Part shown: one piece after another, positions 35,621-43,479 of the stretch | Numbering within the stretch: the stretch's first letter is position 1 | How the letters are laid out: the number at the start of each line of letters is the position of its first letter | From: an uncultured Mediterraneibacter sp. | GTDB taxonomy: Bacteria > Bacillota > Clostridia > Lachnospirales > Lachnospiraceae | Direction: 5' to 3' | NCBI GenBank assembly: GCA_944381935.1 | Contig: CALWMN010000001.1 | Span: 62,001-126,000 of the forward strand | DNA length: 64,000 nt | Position numbers and translations under genes: made by a program | The notes under the pieces: generated by a model | What the model saw: only the letters and a program-made list of their open reading frames with translations | The model's database searches: none | What the model was told of the DNA's origin: nothing

Positions 35621-36292
35621 CTACATGGAAAGCGGATTAATATACCAGTCTCCTCCTACTTTGATCACTTCCAGAGTCATATCCTCTTCCTGCTCAAATC
35701 CAAGACTGTCAATCGATATGGTCAGCGTCAGCTCGACTTCTTTTCCTTCCTTTATGTCTATATCAAGGCCGTCATCCGAAAGTTCATCCTCGATATTCTT
35801 TATTTCCCTGGCTGACAGATCGAGCGTATCCTTGATCTCATAATCCATCTTGTAATCCACATCCGAAATGCTCACATCACCGATATCGTAATTGAACATA
35901 TCTTCCATCATCTCTGCCATCTCATCGCGGTCATATCCGGACTCCTGCTCCATTATTTCCAGCATCTCGTCGGAAAAGACCGAAAGGATCTGATTCCCAT
36001 TTTTATTTTCGATCCCTTTCACCAGATTTTTGATTGGCTGTTCATATCCTCCTCCGGCACATGACCTGACAAACAGCACCACTGCTATAATAACAATTAC
36101 AAGCGCCCCGATTGCAACATACGGGATCTTCTTGCCCGCTTTTGCCCCCGCAAGGTCTGCCGCCGGCTGCGGCTGGACGCCTGCCGGCTGTTCCTGAGTC
36201 TGTGTCCCGGTCTCCGCTGACACCGGAGTGCCGCATTTCGGGCAGAATTTTGCCCCCTCTTTAAGCTCTGTACCACATTTCTTGCAAAACAT
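35621..36292 (-). CDS. Zinc-ribbon membrane protein with extracellular domain
   Basis: The 223-residue protein starts with a zinc ribbon (FCKKCGTEL, FCPKCGT) and a Gln/Pro-rich linker. A membrane helix (residues 54-75) and an acidic outer domain (about 80-220) follow, resembling DUF4878/lipoprotein-like folds. The function is unknown. It lies 14 bases after the next upstream gene and is probably co-transcribed with it. Confidence 0.82.
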   Translation of the reverse strand: MFCKKCGTELKEGAKFCPKCGTPVSAETGTQTQEQPAGVQPQPAADLAGAKAGKKIPYVAIGALVIVIIAVVLFVRSCAGGGYEQPIKNLVKGIENKNGNQILSVFSDEMLEIMEQESGYDRDEMAEMMEDMFNYDIGDVSISDVDYKMDYEIKDTLDLSAREIKNIEDELSDDGLDIDIKEGKEVELTLTISIDSLGFEQEEDMTLEVIKVGGDWYINPLSM

Positions 36293-36305
36293 CTTTGTTT
36301 CCTCC

Positions 36306-37280
36306 CTACGCTAAAGTAAATTTATTATTTTTATCTTTCAGATAAACCTTAGTTCCTCTCGGCAGATAATACTTTCTGCCTTTCCCCAGCGGCTGCCCGC
36401 TCTCAAGGTAAAAGCAGCATTTTTCCGCCGGCTCCACACAATACTCCCGGTATTTTTCTATGTAATACACTCCTGCCAGACTGCCCGGATCCTCATATGG
36501 TGTGATCACAGCATGGCCGTCCTCGATTTTGAAAAACACTTCCCTGGTATCAGACAGAGGATACGCCTTTCCCATATAGGGGACAGATTCTCCCACAACC
36601 GCCCCTGTGAACCTCTCTTCCGGTATAGGGTTCTTTTCCGTCGTCTTCTCTTCCCGGGGTTTCAGAGGCGCCGCCGGTCTTTGCGGTTCCATCCTTTCCG
36701 GCTTTTTCTCCTCTTTCTTTTGCGTCAGATTCTCCTGTTCCAACATATCAATCTGTTCAATGTACATTTCCTCCGCGTCATCCTTCTTCCCGGATGACTT
36801 AAGTGCAATTCCCACAACAGACAGGATCAATATCAAAAGACAGACTGTAAACCACAGTACCACCGGCAGATAATCAATGCCGACGGTATCGCCCATATCC
36901 AGAAACACCGCCTCCTGTACGGTTTCATCCAACTGTGCCCTGACCATGAAAAATATGATCCCCACAGCCACGCTGTCAAGAACCGACCAGATCAGCGAGA
37001 GGAAATATGCCGCTTTGTAGCTGATCACTGCCGTCAGGAAAGCCTCGATAAGTATCAGCGCGACTGCCCCGACAATGTAGAGTGCATATGGCTCCATATA
37101 CGTCCGTATGCCCCCATATATCAGCTCCGCCTGCCCGGTCCCGCTGTAAAATCCCAACCCGGTCTTCATAAGATCCATGACCGATATTTCCAGGATGCTG
37201 ACATGGACAACCGGCAGAAACCATATGGCAAGAGATCCTGCCAGCAGAACCGCAATAAAATATTTCAGTATTTTTTTCAT
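36306..37280 (-). CDS. Membrane protein with C-terminal soluble domain
   Basis: The 324-residue protein has four membrane segments (residues 1-165). A charged linker rich in Lys, Glu and Pro follows. A C-terminal beta-rich domain (about 235-324) has GHAVITPYEDP and PLGKGRKYYLPRGTKVYL, which recalls an FHA-type fold. ATG 37280 has GGAGGG seven bases upstream. It heads the zinc-ribbon gene run. I cannot name the family. Confidence 0.75.
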   Translation of the reverse strand: MKKILKYFIAVLLAGSLAIWFLPVVHVSILEISVMDLMKTGLGFYSGTGQAELIYGGIRTYMEPYALYIVGAVALILIEAFLTAVISYKAAYFLSLIWSVLDSVAVGIIFFMVRAQLDETVQEAVFLDMGDTVGIDYLPVVLWFTVCLLILILSVVGIALKSSGKKDDAEEMYIEQIDMLEQENLTQKKEEKKPERMEPQRPAAPLKPREEKTTEKNPIPEERFTGAVVGESVPYMGKAYPLSDTREVFFKIEDGHAVITPYEDPGSLAGVYYIEKYREYCVEPAEKCCFYLESGQPLGKGRKYYLPRGTKVYLKDKNNKFTLA

Positions 37281-37392
37281 GTCCTTCCCTCCAGATTTTT
37301 TCACATTTTATCCTGCTCTATCCCTTCTCCTCCTATAACATCAGATATCCTATCCCCTAAATCATATCTCCCAACGCCGTCTTCGTCAATAT

Positions 37393-40104
37393 TTAAGATG
37401 ATTTTTCTCCAAGCCGTATCTTTTCCATTGTTTCCAAGTCGTCTTGGCTCAGATAGTTGAAAAGATAGTTTCTATCCTGGCTATGCTTCCCGAGATGCTC
37501 TTCCCTCATCTGGGAAAGCGCCGTCTCTATCTCCTCCCGCAGTCCTCCCGCAGACATTCTCTGCGCTCCCTGTCCGAGGATAATCACCTGCTCCAATCCG
37601 TCCGAGGTAGCCACTGTCACATCCGCAGACTTTGCGATCCTGCGGACCGTCTTTTCAATATACTCGTCCGCCGTCTCAGCCTCCTTTGTGTATACAATAT
37701 AAATATTATGGTACTTTATCACCTCTCCCGGGTTCCCTTCCACTCTATAAGCGTCAAACACCAGGATCAGCGTACATTTCTTCCATCCCTGATAATTGCA
37801 CAGGATATCCGCCAGCTTTCCCCTGGCTCCCTCCACATTTCTTTCTGCCAGTTTTTTCAGTTCCTCCCATGCGAAAATAACGTTATACCCGTCAACCAGA
37901 AGATATTCTTCCCTTTCCTCCTTTTTCTTTTGTGACGACGACCACTTTCCGCCCGCTGCATTTCCCCTGTCTTCCGTCATGGCATGTACCGTGACGGTGC
38001 CCCTGTTTTGTGCCGGATCCGGCGTGCGCACATAGATTGCGTCCAGTTCTTCCTGGGTTAGCTCAATTCCAGAAGAAGATGCATGTTTTCTCACAGGGGC
38101 AGTCATTTTCTCCCCTGCCTCTTCCCCGGTATGGTATCGATTCTCCACATGCATATAATCCTCCACCTCATACCAGGGGACGACAAACCCTGCCCCGTGT
38201 GCACAGAATACCGATCCTGTCGGGTTTTCCGTATCGGACTCGGAGTCATATCCCGCTGCTGCTGCCACCTCGGCAGCGTTATGGCAGATGTCATACCCTT
38301 TCAGTGTGCAGGACATTCTGCCCCTCCCTCCTGTGTACGCGGCAAATTCCGTCTGGTATCCCCGCATTGTCGATACCGGTGCGCTTCCCGAGAGCACGGC
38401 TGTCATCCCGTCGCTTTCCGGCGTTGTAAATGTCCCATACATTTTCTGTATATCCGACATTGCTCTCCCTACATTTTCTGCAGGCATCTCAAGACGAAAC
38501 TCATAGAAAGGCTCCAGAAGAAGGCTCTCTGCCTTCTTAAGTCCCTGCCGCACTGCCCGGTATGTCGCCTGGCGGAAATCTCCTCCCTCTGTATGTTTCT
38601 GGTGCGCCCGCCCGGAGAGCAGTGTAATCTTCATATCCGTGACTGCCGCCCCGGTCAGCACTCCCACATGCTCCTTTTCCTCCAGGTGTGTCAGGATCAG
38701 CCTCTGCCAGTTCCTATCCAGCACATCCTCACTGCAATCGGATGCATACTGCATCCCGGACCCGCGCTCTCCGGGTTCCAGCAGAAGATGCACCTCGGCA
38801 TAATGCCGGAGGGGTTCAAAATGCCCCACTCCTTCTACTGGTTCTGCTATCGTCTCTTTATAAACAATGCTTCCTTCGTCAAAATCCACCCTGACGCCGA
38901 ACCTGTCTTTGATCATCTGCCGCAGGATATCGATCTGTACTTCTCCCATCAGCTGGAGGTGAATCTCCGAAAGCTTCTCTTCCCACACAATGTGCAGTTC
39001 AGGTTCCTCTTCCTCAAGCTGGCGGAGATTCCTGAGCATCGTATGGGCGTCGTATTCATCCGGCAGTTTGACCCGATAGGTCAGTACAGGTTCAAGAACC
39101 GGCATATCAGAATCCGGCTCGTTTCCCACTCCCTGCCCGGGATATGTCTCTTCCGGCCCTGTGACCGCACATACTCTCCCCGCTTCCAAAGCGGATACCG
39201 TCTCATATTTCTCTCCGGAATAGAGCCTGATCTGATTCACCTTCTCTTGCGTTTCCCCGAGAAGCGACCTGACCCTTAATACGCCGCCTGTCACTTTTAA
39301 GTAGGTCAGCCTGTTCCCCTGCCCGTCTCTGGATATTTTATATACTTTTGCCCCAAACCCTTCCGGATAAGACTTCTGCACAGATAATTCCACAATAGCA
39401 TCCAGCAGCTCTTTTACCCCTTCCACACGAAGGGCAGAACCGAAATAGCACGGAAACACTTTTCTTTTTGCAATCATTTCCCGAAGCGTCTCTTTGCATA
39501 TCGTGCCGCTTTCCAGATACTCGTCCAGCAGCTTTTCATCACAGACCGCAAGCTCCTCCGGGATCTCCCCCTCTTCCAGGGAAAGCTCCGTCAGATCGAC
39601 GCACGCTTCCCCGAACCGTTTTTTTAACTCTTCTGTCAGTTTCCCTCTGTCCGCCCCATCCTGATCCATTTTATTCACAAACACGAAAACCGGAATCTGA
39701 TAGCAGTCAAGAAGCCTCCACAGAGTTTCTGTATGGCCCTGTATCCCGTCTGCACCGCTGATAATGAGCACCGCATAGTCCAATACCTGAAGCGTGCGCT
39801 CCATCTCCGCTGAAAAGTCCACATGCCCCGGTGTATCAAGCAGTGTGATATCTGTGCCCTTCCATGTAAAGGCGGCCTGTTTTGAAAATATCGTGATCCC
39901 GCGTGCTCTTTCCAGTTCATACGTGTCCAGAAATGCATTCTGGTGATCCACCCTGCCAAGCTTCCTGATGGCTCCGCTCACATACAGCATACACTCTGAC
40001 AGCGTCGTCTTCCCGGCATCCACATGAGCGACAAGACCGATATTGATATGGCGTGAGAGTTCTTCCATCGAATCATCCGTTTCATTTTCGGGTAAATTTT
40101 TCAT
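37393..40104 (-). CDS. TetM-like ribosome GTPase fused to a NYN (YacP/Rae1-like) domain
   Basis: The 903-residue protein has an EF-G-type GTPase (AHVDAGKT, DTPGH, NKMD, residues 20-280) and later EF-G domains. SGSAPVSTMRGYQTEF near residue 625 aligns with the TetM C-terminal region. From about residue 732 a NYN domain follows, with LLVDGYNVIFAW, LVFDAYR, TADEYIEKTVRRIA and VATSDGLEQ acidic residues. TetM-like proteins act at the ribosomal A-site; YacP/Rae1 cuts mRNA in the A-site. The start at 40104 has AAAGGGG seven bases upstream. The tail after NYN is Lys/Asp-rich. Tetracycline resistance is possible but not assured. Confidence 0.88.
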   Translation of the reverse strand: MKNLPENETDDSMEELSRHINIGLVAHVDAGKTTLSECMLYVSGAIRKLGRVDHQNAFLDTYELERARGITIFSKQAAFTWKGTDITLLDTPGHVDFSAEMERTLQVLDYAVLIISGADGIQGHTETLWRLLDCYQIPVFVFVNKMDQDGADRGKLTEELKKRFGEACVDLTELSLEEGEIPEELAVCDEKLLDEYLESGTICKETLREMIAKRKVFPCYFGSALRVEGVKELLDAIVELSVQKSYPEGFGAKVYKISRDGQGNRLTYLKVTGGVLRVRSLLGETQEKVNQIRLYSGEKYETVSALEAGRVCAVTGPEETYPGQGVGNEPDSDMPVLEPVLTYRVKLPDEYDAHTMLRNLRQLEEEEPELHIVWEEKLSEIHLQLMGEVQIDILRQMIKDRFGVRVDFDEGSIVYKETIAEPVEGVGHFEPLRHYAEVHLLLEPGERGSGMQYASDCSEDVLDRNWQRLILTHLEEKEHVGVLTGAAVTDMKITLLSGRAHQKHTEGGDFRQATYRAVRQGLKKAESLLLEPFYEFRLEMPAENVGRAMSDIQKMYGTFTTPESDGMTAVLSGSAPVSTMRGYQTEFAAYTGGRGRMSCTLKGYDICHNAAEVAAAAGYDSESDTENPTGSVFCAHGAGFVVPWYEVEDYMHVENRYHTGEEAGEKMTAPVRKHASSSGIELTQEELDAIYVRTPDPAQNRGTVTVHAMTEDRGNAAGGKWSSSQKKKEEREEYLLVDGYNVIFAWEELKKLAERNVEGARGKLADILCNYQGWKKCTLILVFDAYRVEGNPGEVIKYHNIYIVYTKEAETADEYIEKTVRRIAKSADVTVATSDGLEQVIILGQGAQRMSAGGLREEIETALSQMREEHLGKHSQDRNYLFNYLSQDDLETMEKIRLGEKSS

Positions 40105-40111
40105 AGAAAAA

Positions 40112-40161
40112 CCCCTTTCTGTTCTATAATTACGCATTTATAATCATATCACAGAAAGGGG
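40112..40161. promoter_or_regulatory. Promoter region with inverted repeat upstream of the GTPase-NYN gene
   Basis: The 11-base arms CCCCTTTCTGT (40112-40122) and ACAGAAAGGGG (40151-40161) flank 28 AT-rich bases. Minus-strand TATAAA lies inside. One arm is the ribosome site of the gene. It may be an operator or leader structure. Confidence 0.5.
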
Positions 40162-40183
40162 GATAAGTCGATGCTTCCGTGCA

Positions 40184-41083
40184 TCAGTTGTTTATCTGGT
40201 GATGAAAGATAAGGCTTTCCCTGTCAACCGCCCGAAATTCATACCCCAGGTCCTGGTAGTATTTTATCACATCGGGCAGGGCCTCCACTGTCGTATCCTT
40301 CGTTGCCGCATCATGGAAGAGGATCATGACATGGCTGTATTTGTCTGTCTCTGACTGTTTGATAATCTCTTCTTTTGTCGCTTTCGCGCCGTCTCCGCTG
40401 CTCACGTTCCAGTCATAATACTGGTATCCCTTTTCCACAGCCATCTCTGTCAGCTCTCCCATAATTCCCTTCGTATATTTTTTTGAAACCGTATTGGACG
40501 CACCGCCCGGAAACCGGATGAAACACGGCACAAATCCGATCTGCTCTTCTGCCACCTGTCCGACCTTATCCAGATCCTCGAAGAAAGCATCTGTGGACGA
40601 ATAGATCTTGCTATAGTCATGGCTGTAAGAATGAAGCCCTATGGTATGCCCGGCATCATAAGCTTTCTTGATCATCGGACGATAATCTTTCTGCTGACCC
40701 GTAATGAAAAAAGTCGCCTTAGCATCGTATTCCTCAAGTATGTCCAGAATCCTCTCTGTGTTCTTTGATGGACCGTCATCGAAGGTCAGATACACAACTT
40801 TTTCCTCTTCGTTCACCTCCGTTGTCCCGACTGCCACGCCTGGCTGCAGGGTAAAAGATTCTTTCCGTTCTTCCTCCTCTTTTGCCGCGGCTTCTTCTGC
40901 TGCTTTTTGTTCCGCCTCTTTCGCCGACCGGGCCTGCTGCTGAGCCTCTGCCTTTTTTGCTTCCCTGTCAACTTCCCGGCCGTTCGCAACCATACAGAAG
41001 ACTGTCGCTGCTATCACGAAAAAAACCAGTCCGCATAATACAACGGCATTAGTATTATAGCGGCGTCCCTTTCGTTTATTCAT
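40184..41083 (-). CDS. Membrane-anchored polysaccharide deacetylase
   Basis: The 299-residue protein has a membrane helix (about residues 13-35), an Ala/Glu/Lys-rich helical linker (about 40-75) and a NodB-type deacetylase domain. Marks are LTFDDGPS, the zinc-binding HSYSHDY, RFPGGASN and HDAATKDTT. Such enzymes deacetylate peptidoglycan or other surface glycans. The start at 41083 has GAGGAG nine bases upstream; an ATG nine bases earlier would abut it. It is followed on the minus strand by the GTPase-NYN gene after 79 bases. Confidence 0.9.
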   Translation of the reverse strand: MNKRKGRRYNTNAVVLCGLVFFVIAATVFCMVANGREVDREAKKAEAQQQARSAKEAEQKAAEEAAAKEEEERKESFTLQPGVAVGTTEVNEEEKVVYLTFDDGPSKNTERILDILEEYDAKATFFITGQQKDYRPMIKKAYDAGHTIGLHSYSHDYSKIYSSTDAFFEDLDKVGQVAEEQIGFVPCFIRFPGGASNTVSKKYTKGIMGELTEMAVEKGYQYYDWNVSSGDGAKATKEEIIKQSETDKYSHVMILFHDAATKDTTVEALPDVIKYYQDLGYEFRAVDRESLIFHHQINN

Positions 41084-41339
41084 ACGTCCCATCTCCTCAT
41101 TTGTATCTCAATCTTTTTCCAGTATACAATATCTTGTATCAGAAATGTATGCTTTTAAGAAATAATTAATAAAAACCTTGCCAGATATATCGTTTTATGA
41201 CATACTTCTTTAATCCTGGCATTATTTTATTATAGAATACAAATTTTAAAAAAGATGTTCTGTCAGATTAAATATTGTTAAGTTTTCGTAACATCCCCGT
41301 CACACAGTACTTTTTTCGTTATCCGCCCGGCAGACAGCA

Positions 41340-42032
41340 TTAGTCGCGCAATACTCTATAGGATTTAGGTGCAATGCTGCTTCCAAAGATACTCTCTAAT
41401 TTCAACTGATTAAAATCCGCCCGGCAAAGCTCCGAATATTGATATTCATATTCATTTACAAACCTGCCGTCCTCCATTTTCTGGGTAATCTGGTAACTCC
41501 AGGTCACGCCTTTTGGATAAATTATGGAATAGGTTCCATCTATTTCCACTACGAAATTGTAGAATACAACCTTTGGCGCTTTTATGAGGCTTACGCTTCC
41601 GTTCTGCCTATCCGTCACATATCCCAGCAGTTCCCGGGGCGTATCCCGTATTATACTTCGCGTCACTTCCCTCTCACACATCAGCTTCTTCACATATTGA
41701 CTGTTTTCATAATTAATCTTTACATTGGGGGTTCCATATAAATAGTCTGAAAGCGGACTGGTTCCATCTTTTCTTGTACTGTCTATAAAAATATTTTTGT
41801 CCTTATCTCCCACTTTATCATTGATCTGCACCGATGGCTTGATAAACTGCAGGATTCCCAAAGTGTTTTTCCTTTTTTCATTCAGATCGGTGTACACAAG
41901 CTCAAAGTCCGCTCCGTACTGCAGTGCGATATTTCCTGTCATACTCATATTCTTAAAATCATCATCCGAAGGTTTTTCAAGCACTGTCTTAAGATTCAGT
42001 GTAAACCCGTCACATTTTTTCTCAATACTCAT
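41340..42032 (-). CDS. Unknown protein, third gene of the helical/jacalin operon
   Basis: The 230-residue protein has no signal peptide or membrane segment. It looks beta-rich, with many short alternating hydrophobic runs such as VVFYNFVVEIDGTYSIIYP and GVTWSYQI. It opens with MSIEKKCDGFTLNLKT and has only two cysteines (near 7 and 120), with a third in LCRAD. AGGAG precedes the ATG closely. It lies 43 bases after the jacalin-bearing gene on the same strand. I do not recognise the family. It could be a chaperone, immunity or third subunit protein. Confidence 0.7.
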   Translation of the reverse strand: MSIEKKCDGFTLNLKTVLEKPSDDDFKNMSMTGNIALQYGADFELVYTDLNEKRKNTLGILQFIKPSVQINDKVGDKDKNIFIDSTRKDGTSPLSDYLYGTPNVKINYENSQYVKKLMCEREVTRSIIRDTPRELLGYVTDRQNGSVSLIKAPKVVFYNFVVEIDGTYSIIYPKGVTWSYQITQKMEDGRFVNEYEYQYSELCRADFNQLKLESIFGSSIAPKSYRVLRD

Positions 42033-42075
42033 ATCTGTTCTCCTTCATGTTCCACATTTTTTCCTCATACATCGT

Positions 42076-43461
42076 TCAGTACACATATCCCTGGTCTATT
42101 TCTATGTAAGCCAGGCCTATTTTCGTCAGAAAGCTGTTCTGGCTCTGTTTCCCGTAAAACCCTACAAAGCTCGTGTTTTCTGGTATCTCGATCTGAAATT
42201 TCCTGCCCCTGTTTCCACATTCCCCGTATGGTCCGTATCGTTTCCCCTTCCTGGTCACAATAAACAAATTCCCGACAGCGTCTCCCCCCGGGCGCATATA
42301 CGGTACTCCCCAGGCTCCTTCTATCCGTTTTAATTCATCACCCTCATCAAATATGATATACTTCCCGCTGCCTCCTTTCCCGCCATGCAGCTCACTGTCA
42401 ATCTCATTTTTATAGAGAATACGGATTCCATCCACGATATATCCGCTCTGAATGTGGAGTCCCCGGATCTTTTCAAACCGGTTTCTCATATATTCCGAAT
42501 CGTCAAAATCATCGCCTATGTCATTTCCATAAGATTCTGTTTTCGCCGCGTCAAACATCCTTTTCAGGATGTCATAAACTGCCCCGCTGTCATTTTTATT
42601 CTGCTCCCACAGCAGAAGCAGACGTTCCAGCTCTTTTTGCGTGACAGCTATCCGGTCTACAGATTCACACAGATCTTTCTCGAAATCCATCTGGCGCTCT
42701 GTAAGATCAATCGTCTGTCCGAGCATAGAATAATAGATATAGGCGTTTGTCCATTTTACAAGTGCAGCTTTCATCTCTCCCAGCTCTGCCTTCTGCATGA
42801 TCAATACCGTCTCCGCTTCTGCTATCACCTCTGTGCAGGAATCAATATCCTGTTTTAATTCCCGCTCTCCTTCCAGCAGATCGTATTCCTCCCGGAACAG
42901 TTTATCCAGATTGTCTTTCTGGATTTTTCTCTGTTCCTCTAATATGATGTCTTTCTTTTCAATCTTGTATTTTATCACTTTAATCCCGAGTGCCGGATAG
43001 AAGATGATTTTCCACCCCTTCTTAGATGCCTCTGCATAGGCGCTATATATCTTGTTCAAATCTCCTTCAATGTCATTTAATCTGTTTAGTACTGTCTGTA
43101 TGGAGTCTGTCAGAGATTTCTCCTGGGCGGAAAGTCCCTTCTGTCTTTCCAGATGGCTTTGCAGTTTTATTTTCTGTTCTTTTATGTAGCGGATATTCTG
43201 GTTCAAATCATCCTGCAGCTTTTCCAGCAATCTTTCGCGTTCTGCATTATCATTCCAGATCTGCGTCACATATATTTTTATTTCTTTTGTCGCTTCTGAC
43301 GCCATCTGTCGCAGCTTCTCTGCCCTGTCTTCGCATGACACGGGTATCTGGCCTGCCTCTTTGGCAAAAAGCAGCAGGACATTTCCTGAAACAGCCTGTT
43401 TGATCCGCAGTTCTATTACATGTATCTTCTGGTCTGTTTTTTCATAATCATAAAGCGGCAT
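42076..43461 (-). CDS. Helical protein with central hydrophobic segment and C-terminal jacalin-like lectin domain
   Basis: The 461-residue protein is mostly long helices (residues 10-145 and 168-310). A hydrophobic stretch, KGWKIIFYPALGIKVIKYKI, lies at about 148-167. From about 333 to 457 a jacalin-like beta-prism domain follows: GYIVDGIRILYKN, HGGKGGS, FIVTRKGKRYGPYG and FVGFYGKQS...LTKIGLAYIEI. Jacalin-type domains bind sugars. No signal peptide is seen. The layout of two helical arms around a hydrophobic hairpin is that of alpha-pore-forming toxins (XaxAB, Hbl, ClyA type); that assignment is inference. It has GAGG eight bases before the ATG and is 18 bases after the next gene upstream. 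Confidence 0.75.
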   Translation of the reverse strand: MPLYDYEKTDQKIHVIELRIKQAVSGNVLLLFAKEAGQIPVSCEDRAEKLRQMASEATKEIKIYVTQIWNDNAERERLLEKLQDDLNQNIRYIKEQKIKLQSHLERQKGLSAQEKSLTDSIQTVLNRLNDIEGDLNKIYSAYAEASKKGWKIIFYPALGIKVIKYKIEKKDIILEEQRKIQKDNLDKLFREEYDLLEGERELKQDIDSCTEVIAEAETVLIMQKAELGEMKAALVKWTNAYIYYSMLGQTIDLTERQMDFEKDLCESVDRIAVTQKELERLLLLWEQNKNDSGAVYDILKRMFDAAKTESYGNDIGDDFDDSEYMRNRFEKIRGLHIQSGYIVDGIRILYKNEIDSELHGGKGGSGKYIIFDEGDELKRIEGAWGVPYMRPGGDAVGNLFIVTRKGKRYGPYGECGNRGRKFQIEIPENTSFVGFYGKQSQNSFLTKIGLAYIEIDQGYVY

Positions 43462-43479
43462 CTCATTTTCCTCTTCTGT

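Noticed and set aside
38083..39279. Plus-strand open frame of 398 residues
   Set aside because: It lies wholly opposite the GTPase-NYN gene and reads like low-complexity shadow sequence with no ribosome site.
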